From Paenibacillus kribbensis (GTDB taxonomy: Bacteria > Bacillota > Bacilli > Paenibacillales > Paenibacillaceae), in contig NZ_CP020028.1 of NCBI RefSeq assembly GCF_002240415.1, forward strand, positions 186,001 through 250,000: DNA of 64,000 nucleotides, given 5' to 3'. Below the pieces are notes generated by a model, which saw only the letters and a list, made by a program, of their open reading frames with translations, was not told the origin of the DNA and ran no database searches. Positions 17,143-24,452 of the stretch are shown piece by piece. The position numbers and the translations under genes are program-made. Position 1 is the first letter of the stretch; every line of letters starts with the position of its first letter.

Positions 17143-17805
17143 ATGAATGATTTGACCCTTCAAGGTACTGTTATGCAATTAGTTAAATCACCCAACGAGT
17201 TTACACTTGAAAAAGCTGAAGAGTTACTTTTGGATTATCTTAAGAAAACGCCTGAAGATATTGATGCTTGGGCGAGGGTGGTTATACTTGAAACATTGAC
17301 TCCATTAGGGGACTATGCACGAGCAGTATTATTATTGGAATTAGCACTTAGTAATCATCATGATAATCCCATATTCACAATTTTGTTATCATTTTTCTCT
17401 GAGTGGTTTCTAGGAGGTATGAGTGAAAACCAATTAGGAAACCTATTGGAATTAAAAAAGAAATCTGATAGTTCAACGAATGCGATTATCTTATATTTAC
17501 TTGCATGGCATTATAAGTCTATTGACTCAAAAAGGTTTATTGAACTCTTAAATGAATCTATTAGCATATGCAATCATCATGTAAAAAACTTTGTTGATTT
17601 GGGGCAACACTATTTACAACAAGGAAAAACTAAAATAGGTAAGCAATTAGTTGAACAGGGGCTAGCAAATGTCAAGTTAGTCTATAAGGAAGATGAAATA
17701 GACAAAAACTATGATGCACTTGACGTGACGAGATTTATTAACGAACGAATCACTGGAATATTTATAACGGAAGGCACTTATCATTCGATTGCTCAGTTAC
17801 TATAA
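17143..17805 (+). CDS. Putative TPR-like immunity protein
   Basis: A 220-residue all-helical protein starting 14 bases after the truncated RHS, with AAAAGGGTG as ribosome site. Helix pairs such as LLLDYLKKTPEDIDAWARVV and LGQHYLQQGKTKIGKQLVEQ have TPR spacing. No signal peptide or membrane segment is seen, consistent with a cytoplasmic immunity protein that binds the toxin tip. The family is not recognised by name; the role is inferred from position. Confidence 0.55.
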   Translation: MNDLTLQGTVMQLVKSPNEFTLEKAEELLLDYLKKTPEDIDAWARVVILETLTPLGDYARAVLLLELALSNHHDNPIFTILLSFFSEWFLGGMSENQLGNLLELKKKSDSSTNAIILYLLAWHYKSIDSKRFIELLNESISICNHHVKNFVDLGQHYLQQGKTKIGKQLVEQGLANVKLVYKEDEIDKNYDALDVTRFINERITGIFITEGTYHSIAQLL

Positions 17806-17818
17806 GATTCAATTGGAA

Positions 17819-17856
17819 GACCAAGTCAAGATAATTCTTGCTTGGTCTTTTCTTTT
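17819..17856 (+). terminator. Terminator of the third toxin cassette
   Basis: GACCAAG and CTTGGTC form a 7-bp stem, followed by TTTTCTTTT. The post-terminator motif at 17862 follows immediately. Confidence 0.8.
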
Positions 17857-17861
17857 CACCT

Positions 17862-17876
17862 ACCCAGTGCTGAATG
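17862..17876 (+). repeat. Post-terminator motif, copy 3
   Basis: ACCCAGTGCTGAATG, 14 of 15 bases equal to copy 2. Read as protein, copies 2 and 3 encode PSAE followed by W or C and then open frame, so the motif may be an eroded coding end shared by swapped tips rather than a DNA signal. Confidence 0.6.
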
Positions 17877-18264
17877 TTCTCTAATTCAGGCTATAGGAAT
17901 TAGTGCAGCAATTGGAATAGAGGCTAGTAAAACAAAAGTAGATACAAATACTACTCTTAAACCTAGAACAATTTATAGAAGTGGGAGTGGTACGAATGTA
18001 AATCTGACGCCAAGAACTGTGGATACATCTGGACTTTCTTATTTTCTAAAAGTGGTGGGGGATAAAGGCACTCTTACTACTGTAGAAGCAGTCAATGCAA
18101 CTGGTGTACTCAAAGCAGTAATAGATAACCCCGCTACGGGGCATGTTTCGGTTAGTGCCATTGATCCTTACGAGCATAAAATGTGGATAGCTTCTAGAGA
18201 AAAAGCTAACGAGTCGCCTTATTATTTAACTGAGATATTAAAAAGTATATCAATAAAATACTGA
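17877..18264 (+). pseudogene. Displaced toxin-tip fragment paired with a DUF5071-like gene
   Basis: An open frame, with no credible start (the first possible TTG lies inside the preceding terminator), encodes about 129 residues. The stretch IYRSGSGTNVNLTPRTVD, followed by GLSYFLKV and TVEAVNATGVL, is a pattern I associate with C-terminal tips of polymorphic toxins in Firmicutes; its activity is unknown to me. No shell, HINT or signal peptide is attached. It reads straight up to the DUF5071-like gene 18 bases on, as an intact silent cassette would. Confidence 0.55.
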
Positions 18265-18282
18265 TTATTTGAGAGGGGTTAT

Positions 18283-18678
18283 ATGGTGAGATCGCAAGAC
18301 TTTATTCCTAGGCACAAATCTGATTTTAATAATATAAATCAGTTGAAACGTTTAGAAAAAGAACAAATTAGACCCATAATAGCTGAACTTTTTACTTGGT
18401 TAAAAGATAGTAATTGGCCAATTTCATCGGAAATTAGAAATATTTTATTTCAGTTTGACATGGATTTAGTTCCAGACTTGAAAAAAATATTAAAATCTGA
18501 TGATAGTAATTGGAAGTACTTTATACTCGAAGATTTTTGCAGATATCTTCCTAATAATGTAATTGGAGAGATAGCATTAGAGCTAGAAGAACTTAGTATG
18601 CATCCCAGTTTGGATGATAAAATGGAAGAGGTAGATCGGATTGCTGGGGAGATTTTAGAGAGTTTAAATAATGGTTAA
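18283..18678 (+). CDS. DUF5071-like immunity protein
   Basis: A 131-residue protein with GAGAGGGG before ATG 18283. FIPRHKSDFNNINQLKRL followed by ELFTWLKDSNWPISSEI fits the DUF5071 family, helical proteins found as immunity partners of polymorphic toxins. It follows a displaced tip and closes the fourth cassette. No terminator like those of cassettes 1-3 is evident after it; instead RHS and transposon debris begins. Confidence 0.65.
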   Translation: MVRSQDFIPRHKSDFNNINQLKRLEKEQIRPIIAELFTWLKDSNWPISSEIRNILFQFDMDLVPDLKKILKSDDSNWKYFILEDFCRYLPNNVIGEIALELEELSMHPSLDDKMEEVDRIAGEILESLNNG

Positions 18679-19091
18679 GAAATTATTCTGCTAACCTTGA
18701 GGATCATGCTTAGTTGAGACCATATAATTGTGTAAAAAGGGCTTCCAGAAAATGAAGGGAGAGCCGTATTCAAAGCCCTCAGTTAGAATGGAGTTGTCGA
18801 GACAAACATTCTATAGAGCAAGTTGTGCAGGAAGTTTGGTGCTACGATTTCCCCGGATTCGGGACGCAGCTTATGTACCGAACGGTTTGCTTGATACCAG
18901 CGAAGTGAATAGGCATTTGTATATGACGTCCGGCCAACTGTGGGACAAGGAAAGTGGGTAGTTTCAAAATTACGAACTAAATGGCCACGGTGATGTGGTA
19001 GGCTTGAGTGATAGTGCAGGTAAGGAACTGAACAGTTACACCTACGACATTTGGGGTGGCCCGGAGACGGTCAAAGAGACCGTACCGAACG
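18679..19091 (+). pseudogene. Diverged RHS core remnant
   Basis: From about 18915 the DNA again resembles the RHS gene (GTCCGGCCAACTGTGGGACA, then the segment encoding NGHGDVVGLSDSAGKELNSY), ending abruptly at 19091 within the codons for VKETVPN. The first half is diverged and contains a stop; the last 120 bases are nearly identical to both other copies. Bases 18679-18914 hold no gene that I recognise. This third remnant shows repeated RHS duplication in the island. Confidence 0.75.
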
Positions 19092-19487
19092 CAGTTCCTT
19101 CGAAAGAACAGCGATAACGTATGTTCAACCAAGAAAGCAGCCCTCATCCTTGAAGGTGTTCAAGCAGACGTGAACACGAAGCGGAACGGTCAGGAGCATC
19201 GGGATTTCCTTGTCCGAAGCCATGTGAATCAAATCCGTGACGTTCATCGTGAAATGAGCGATGTGGAGAATCACATCCGAGACATCATGCAGAAGCTAGA
19301 CTTCAAGCTGAACACCTTTACGGGTATTGATAACGTAACCGCTTCGGCTATCGTGGCTGAAATCGGAGACATTAGCCGATTTACCAGTGCTGACAAGCTA
19401 GCCAAGTATGCAGGTCTTACGCCAAGCCAAATGAGTAGTGGCGGCAGGGGCAAAGACCGTAATCAACGGCAGGGAAACCGAGTCAAA
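19092..19487 (+). mobile_element. IS110-family transposase fragment
   Basis: The open frame encodes the C-terminal half of an IS110/IS116/IS902 (Transposase_20) protein: FTGIDNVTASAIVAEIGDIS, then FTSADKLAKYAGLTPSQMSS and GKDRNQRQGNR. The N-terminal RuvC-like part is absent, and the frame is fused upstream to RHS DNA and downstream to unrelated coding sequence. It is inactive, and a likely agent of past rearrangement. Confidence 0.8.
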
Positions 19488-19547
19488 AACGAGCTTTTAT
19501 CGAAACGAATTTCTGACATCCTGAATTCGAATCATGGGGTTGAGGGG

Positions 19548-19762
19548 TTGCCGGAAGTACTTAATACTTATCCATGTTGTGAATTTAAGACACTTCCAAC
19601 AAAGGGTGAATACGATATCTGCCCAGTTTGCTTTTAGGAAGATATGGTAACACAGATCCTCTGAACTGTAGTTCACCTAACCTTATGACACTTGCACAAG
19701 GTCGTGAGAATTTTACTAAATTTGGGATGGTGAGTGAGTCCTCTACAGATGCGAGATTTTAA
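19548..19762 (+). pseudogene. Decayed CPCC-family (Cys-rich) gene
   Basis: The frame TYPCCEFKTLPTKGEYDICP, then VCF, matches small CPCC cysteine-rich proteins, often neighbours of polymorphic toxins. The usual CFWED is interrupted: TGG has become TAG at 19635-19637. A one-base shift follows, after which LAQGRENFTKFG matches the family end, stopping at 19760-19762. With a nonsense change and a frameshift it cannot make the normal protein. Position suggests a fifth immunity gene whose toxin is gone. Confidence 0.6.
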
Positions 19763-19809
19763 TTTAAGAAGGGATACGACACTCTTCTCCGTTAATACCT
19801 TGTGCATTA

Positions 19810-20043
19810 GCCGGTTCCCTGTCTTTGGACACAAGATAATATCTGAACAAAACAAAGGAGTTCTCAGTCCGATGAAGGTCGGGAGCTTCTTTGTTTTGTT
19901 TCTCAAGGTCATGTCGTAAGACCTGGACAGAACCAACCTATAATAATTTTTCTAACTGAGATATTCGGCTTTGTAACACGCCAAGCCATTCGGCATGTTC
20001 GCTCTGCTTGGCTTCTGGATGTTCAAGCATTAGTTTCCGTAAA
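19810..20043. repeat. Direct repeat, right copy, bracketing the RHS island
   Basis: Same sequence and orientation as 1792-2023, beginning in the codons for the last residues of the 1003-1821 product and ending abruptly within the AbrB-type HTH region. The substrate-binding protein gene begins 137 bases further on. Confidence 0.8.
19938..20040 (-). pseudogene. C-terminal remnant of the AbrB-type regulator
   Basis: The minus-strand frame ends MLEHPEAKQSEHAEWLGVLQ, then SRISQLEKLL and a stop, equal in pattern to the HTH end of the regulators at 1920 and 37054. The AbrB and zinc-ribbon parts are missing. It is the piece of the 232-bp duplication that carries coding sequence. Confidence 0.8.
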
Positions 20044-20180
20044 TAATCCACCTTTAGTTTCCTAAGCAAAACCTTTAGATTGTCAGGTGATCGAAATTCA
20101 TGGCATTTTATAAAATGAAAGTGCTTACAATTTGGTGTCCACAATTAACCAACAAAGAGGCCGAAAGGGGATTGTCTGGC

Positions 20181-21848
20181 ATGGCAAGCAAAAGATTCGG
20201 AATGTTGGGTCTGGTATTCATCATGATGGTATCTATGATCACTGCCTGCTCGGGAAGTGCAGGCAAGGAGGCTGCGTCGGGAGATAGCAAGGAGAAGGTC
20301 ACGTTCACGTATTTTAATGCCAACGCCGGCAAGGACATCAATACGAATGAGACGCGGATCGGCAAAATTCTGGAGGATCAGACGGGCGTAAACTGGAAGC
20401 TGGAGCATTTGGTGGGGGATGCCAACACGAAGATCGGTACGTTTATTGCCAGTAACGATTACCCGGACGCCATTGTGCCTGAGGGCACGATTGATAAGCT
20501 GCTGGATGCCGGGGCCTTTATTCCCCTGAATGATTTGATCGATAAATATGGACCGAATATCAAGCGCGTATATGGACCGTATTACAACCTGATGAAGGCG
20601 GAGGACGGGAATATTTATTTTTTGCCGCTCAGCGCGGTGATAGGCGATTATTTGCCTGCGCCTAACGTGGAGCAGGGAGCCTTTTGGGTGCAGCGCAGGG
20701 TGTTGAAGGAAGCAGGGTACCCAAAAATCAAAACGTTCGACGAGTATTTGGCTCTGATTCGCAATTACGCGAAAAAGCATGCAGACGAAGGCTTGACCGG
20801 GTACTTGTCGCTAACCACGCAGGATAAGTTCTTTGCTTTTACGAACGCACCCATGCACCTGGCAGGTTATCCGAACGATGGCGGCACAATCATTGATATG
20901 AAATCGCATCAGGCCACGGATTATGGGGATGAGGAAATCACGAAACGGTATCTGAAGGCGCTAAATCAGCTCAATGCGGAGGGCCTGTTTGATAAATCAT
21001 CCTTTGTGGACAATTACGACCAATACTTAGCGAAGCTGACCTCGGGCAAGGTGCTGGGCTTTTTTGACTACCGCTGGCAGGTAGGGCAGGCGTTGAATAA
21101 TCTTCAGGAAGCCTCCAAGCAGTCGGGGAATGATGATTTGGAGTATTTAGGGTTGCCCGTTGTATACGATCAAAACATTAAGGATCAGTACCTTGATCCT
21201 CCATCATTCATTAATAACCGGGGCATTGGAATTACGGTCAGCGCCAAGGACCCGGTGCGTATGATCAAGTTTTTTGACAACCTGCTGACAGACGAAAATC
21301 AAGTGTTATCCCACTGGGGAGTTAAGGGCGAAACCTATGATATAGATGAAAAAGGGCGCATGTACCGGACGAAGGAGCAAATCAGGCAGACAACGCTGGA
21401 TGCGTTCCGCGAGTCCTTCGGGTTCAAATATTTTGAATATAATTGGCCGCGATACGGCAACGGCTCCTCCCTGCCTGACGGCAACTCGGTCAGTCCGGGC
21501 CGGCAGCCTGAGGTTGCGCGTATGTCCTACACTGAAGGAGATCAAAAGCTGCTAAAAGTCTATGGTGTAGAGTCCTTTTCGCAAATGTTTTCCGCACCTG
21601 ACAAGCGCCCATGGTATCCGGCCTGGAGCATCCCGATTGCTCAAGGCTCACCTGCGCAGCTCTTCCAGCAAAAGAAGGGCGACCTGCAGCGCAAATATTT
21701 CCCGCGTTTGGTGTTGTCCGCACCGGGGCAGTTTGACGCGATTTGGAATGAATATACTACTGAATTCAACAAGCTGGATGTGAAGGCGTATGAGGAACTG
21801 ATCACGAAGGAGGTTACAAAAAAAGTAGATATTGCCGATAAAAAGTAA
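20181..21848 (+). CDS. Oligosaccharide ABC transporter, substrate-binding lipoprotein (LipO/YtcQ type)
   Basis: I start at ATG 20181 (555 residues), giving a lipoprotein signal with lipobox ITAC and Cys23; GGGG about 11 bases upstream is the ribosome site. The longer frame from 20100 adds 27 residues and hides the signal. The mature part (VTFTYFNANAGKDINTNE) is a large extracellular solute-binding protein of the type that serves LplB/LplC permeases. It is first in a unit with two permeases and a GH10 xylanase, so xylo-oligosaccharides are the likely ligand (inference). No ATPase gene is present; such systems usually share MsmX-like ATPases encoded elsewhere. Confidence 0.85.
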   Translation: MASKRFGMLGLVFIMMVSMITACSGSAGKEAASGDSKEKVTFTYFNANAGKDINTNETRIGKILEDQTGVNWKLEHLVGDANTKIGTFIASNDYPDAIVPEGTIDKLLDAGAFIPLNDLIDKYGPNIKRVYGPYYNLMKAEDGNIYFLPLSAVIGDYLPAPNVEQGAFWVQRRVLKEAGYPKIKTFDEYLALIRNYAKKHADEGLTGYLSLTTQDKFFAFTNAPMHLAGYPNDGGTIIDMKSHQATDYGDEEITKRYLKALNQLNAEGLFDKSSFVDNYDQYLAKLTSGKVLGFFDYRWQVGQALNNLQEASKQSGNDDLEYLGLPVVYDQNIKDQYLDPPSFINNRGIGITVSAKDPVRMIKFFDNLLTDENQVLSHWGVKGETYDIDEKGRMYRTKEQIRQTTLDAFRESFGFKYFEYNWPRYGNGSSLPDGNSVSPGRQPEVARMSYTEGDQKLLKVYGVESFSQMFSAPDKRPWYPAWSIPIAQGSPAQLFQQKKGDLQRKYFPRLVLSAPGQFDAIWNEYTTEFNKLDVKAYEELITKEVTKKVDIADKK

Positions 21849-21862
21849 AGGAGGAAGCATCT

Positions 21863-22837
21863 ATGGGCCGCACGACAGTTGCCACGACCTCCCCGGACCC
21901 TTTGCCATCCTCACGGCTAACCGGCTTTAGGGGATTTATGCACAGACTGAATCAGCAGCGGGCACTGGTATGGATGTCCGTTCCTTTTTTAATCTGGCTA
22001 TTTATCTTCAAGTATTTACCCATCTGGGGCTGGACGATTGCCTTTCAGGATTTTAAGCCTGCCCGTAAGCTGATTGATCAGCAATGGGTCGGGTTGAAGC
22101 ATTTCCGTTTTCTGTTTCAGGATGAACATTTTTTGCGGGTGATGCGCAATACGCTGGCGATGAGCTTCATTAACCTTGTGCTGGGCTTCGTTACCGCTAT
22201 AACATTGGCGATTTTGCTGAATGAGCTTCGTCAGATTGTGTTCAAGCGAGTGGTGCAGACGATCAGCTACTTGCCGCACTTTATTTCGTGGGTGGTGGCG
22301 GCCAGCATTATCAGTACAGCGCTGTCGGCGGACGGCGGCATTGTCAATGAGGTGCTGATGTGGCTTGGACTGATCAAGGAGCCTATCCTGTGGCTGGGAG
22401 AGGGAAGCTATTTTTGGGGAATTCTCGGCGCATCGGAGGTATGGAAAAATGTCGGCTGGAACACCATTATTTATTTGGCCGCGATGACGATGATTGATCC
22501 CTCGCAGTATGAGGCGGCTGAGATCGACGGAGCAGGGCGTTTTCAGCGGATTTGGCATGTGACATTGCCGGGGTTAAAGCCTGTATTCATCATTCTGCTC
22601 ATTATGAACATCGGCAATCTGCTGGAATCCGGCTTTGAGCCGCAATATTTATTGGGTAACGGCATGAACGTCGACTATTCGGAAAATCTGGACATCTTCG
22701 TGCTGAAATATGGTATCCAGATGGGCAATTTCTCGCTTTCGATTGCTGCCGGGATGTTTAAAACAGTAGTCAGCTTTATTTTGCTGTTTAGCGCCAATCA
22801 TATTGCGAAGCGGTTAGGGGAGGAGAGATTGTTCTAG
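21863..22837 (+). CDS. ABC transporter permease, LplB type
   Basis: A 324-residue inner-membrane permease with about six membrane segments. The ATPase-contact motif EAAEIDGAGRFQRIWHVTLP is clear. AAAGGAGG lies before ATG 21863, 14 bases after the lipoprotein stop, so the two genes are cotranscribed. The partner permease begins only 630 bases later, across an unusual hairpin-rich insertion. Confidence 0.88.
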   Translation: MGRTTVATTSPDPLPSSRLTGFRGFMHRLNQQRALVWMSVPFLIWLFIFKYLPIWGWTIAFQDFKPARKLIDQQWVGLKHFRFLFQDEHFLRVMRNTLAMSFINLVLGFVTAITLAILLNELRQIVFKRVVQTISYLPHFISWVVAASIISTALSADGGIVNEVLMWLGLIKEPILWLGEGSYFWGILGASEVWKNVGWNTIIYLAAMTMIDPSQYEAAEIDGAGRFQRIWHVTLPGLKPVFIILLIMNIGNLLESGFEPQYLLGNGMNVDYSENLDIFVLKYGIQMGNFSLSIAAGMFKTVVSFILLFSANHIAKRLGEERLF

Positions 22838-23466
22838 AAAAGAGTGAGTTACGGGGGGGAGAAGGTCGCTTCGCGTGCAGATTGTTCTTCCGATCGCTGT
22901 TATCCCCGGATTCCTTTTTATCATAAAACATTAGAGGTTGGAATCCGGGGATAGCTTATGCTTACGATGCGAGCTTTCCTCTGGAAAGCTTTTAGCCGAA
23001 CGCTACCGCTTCTCCAGAACAATTCTGCCCGCTCCGCTGCTACCCGCCATAAAGTCACTTTTTTATAGAACTGAGGGTTGGGGCAGGGAAGGGCTTAAGG
23101 GAAGGCGCGTGGCTCGCGCTTCCTTGGGGCAACTGCGTCATGATGGCTGGCTCAGCTTCGTTATCGCTTGTTCTTTTAGGGGTGAGCTAATGGTGGCGAT
23201 AGCAGAAGGTGCTTGCTCTTGCATACTACAGGTAAAGGGGGGATTTTTAACAGGCCGATTCGCGGACCTTATCAAGATCTTATAAACGAGCTAATGTACA
23301 ACTTCTAATAACACTAATAATTCACAATAGTCCACTCCAATTGCCACTAATATAACCACTCAAATAACAGTTCCCAAATAACAACACCAACCAGCTTCAA
23401 AAAAATGAATTGAATTAGGGTGCCCAGCCGGATGGCCAGGCTATTTTTTAGAAAGGGGAGGAAGTC
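22838..23466. other. Gap inside the transporter operon: inverted-repeat element
   Basis: No gene is supported; a 115-codon frame at 22938 is Cys/Arg-rich and unlike any family. Structure is strong. A 14-bp perfect inverted repeat (TATCCCCGGATTCC at 22901-22914, complement at 22940-22953) is followed by a second hairpin (AGCTTTCC at 22972-22979 with GGAAAGCT at 22983-22990). Flanking AGATTGTTCT and AGAACAATTCT face each other at about 22880 and 23017. A weak GC-rich hairpin and T6 lie at about 23420-23449, just before the next permease. It resembles a small palindromic repeat element inserted between lplB and lplC. Confidence 0.6.
22901..22953. repeat. Perfect 14-bp inverted repeat between permease genes
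   Basis: TATCCCCGGATTCC and its exact complement are separated by a 25-base AT-rich loop. It could fold in RNA and reduce expression of downstream genes relative to the binding protein, or be the core of a dispersed repeat. Confidence 0.75.
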
Positions 23467-24390
23467 ATGGGCAAAGGGAAGGCCTTGCATGGGCGATTTC
23501 GGGCGCCCTCGGATCGGATTTTTGATGCGTGCAATATGGTGTTTATGTTGTGTCTGATGGTGGTAACGCTGTATCCGTTTTTGAATACCCTGGCGGTTTC
23601 GCTTAATGAAGCAAATGATTCGATTCGGGGAGGCATTTATTTGTGGCCGCGTGAATTCACGTGGAGCAATTATGAATTTGTGTTTAAGGAAGCGACGATT
23701 TTCCATGCTACATTGATTTCTGTACTGCGTACGGTTGCGGGCACGGTAACCTCGGTGTTCTGCTGCGCGATGGTAGCGTATACGATCAGCCGGCCGGAGT
23801 ATGTGCTGCGCAAATTTGTCTCGATTGCTTTTATTTTGACCATGTATTTTAACGGTGGGTTGATTCCGAACTTTCTGCTGGTACGGGAGCTGGGGATGCT
23901 TGGCACCTTCTGGGTGTATATCGTGCCTGGGCTGATCGGAGTGTTTAACGTCATTGTGATTCGATCCTTTATTGAAGGATTGCCGGAAGGGATTTTGGAG
24001 TCGGCGCGTATTGACGGGGCCGGGGAGTTTGCCACTTTTGTGCGCATTGTGTTGCCGCTCTGTGTACCGGTACTGGCGACGGTGTCCCTGTTCACGGCGG
24101 TCTCGCAATGGAATTCCTGGTTCGATGTGTTTTTGTACAATTCGTCGTATGAGCAATGGAGCACCCTCCAGTATGAGCTGATGAAAATCCTACAAAATTC
24201 CAATACGTCCGTGAACGCTCAGGACTATGCCAGCCAGTTCGCAGGCTCGGAAAATATGGCGAAGGCGGTTACTCCTACTTCCATTCGGGCCACGATGACG
24301 ATTGTCGCTTCTGTGCCTATTATTTTGGTCTACCCATTTTTACAAAAATATTTTGTAAAGGGAATGACTCTGGGAGGGGTCAAAGGATAA
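23467..24390 (+). CDS. ABC transporter permease, LplC type
   Basis: A 307-residue permease with six predicted membrane segments and the contact motif ESARIDGAGEFATFVRIVLP; it ends VKGMTLGGVKG as usual in this family. GAAAGGGGAGG lies before ATG 23467. It pairs with the LplB-type protein at 21863 despite the long gap. The xylanase gene starts 62 bases downstream. Confidence 0.88.
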   Translation: MGKGKALHGRFRAPSDRIFDACNMVFMLCLMVVTLYPFLNTLAVSLNEANDSIRGGIYLWPREFTWSNYEFVFKEATIFHATLISVLRTVAGTVTSVFCCAMVAYTISRPEYVLRKFVSIAFILTMYFNGGLIPNFLLVRELGMLGTFWVYIVPGLIGVFNVIVIRSFIEGLPEGILESARIDGAGEFATFVRIVLPLCVPVLATVSLFTAVSQWNSWFDVFLYNSSYEQWSTLQYELMKILQNSNTSVNAQDYASQFAGSENMAKAVTPTSIRATMTIVASVPIILVYPFLQKYFVKGMTLGGVKG

Positions 24391-24452
24391 AGCAACTGAA
24401 ATTCACTGGTACAAAAACGAATTCAAAAAAATTGAGTATTGGAGGAATTGCT

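Noticed and set aside
18725..18800. Possible group II intron 3' end (GAGAGCCGTA-like stretch)
   Set aside because: Only a few bases match a domain V pattern, with no matching hairpin or reverse-transcriptase remnant.
22938..23285. 115-codon frame in the permease gap
   Set aside because: Composition is odd (Cys, Arg, Ser rich), it overlaps hairpins, and it has no ribosome site.
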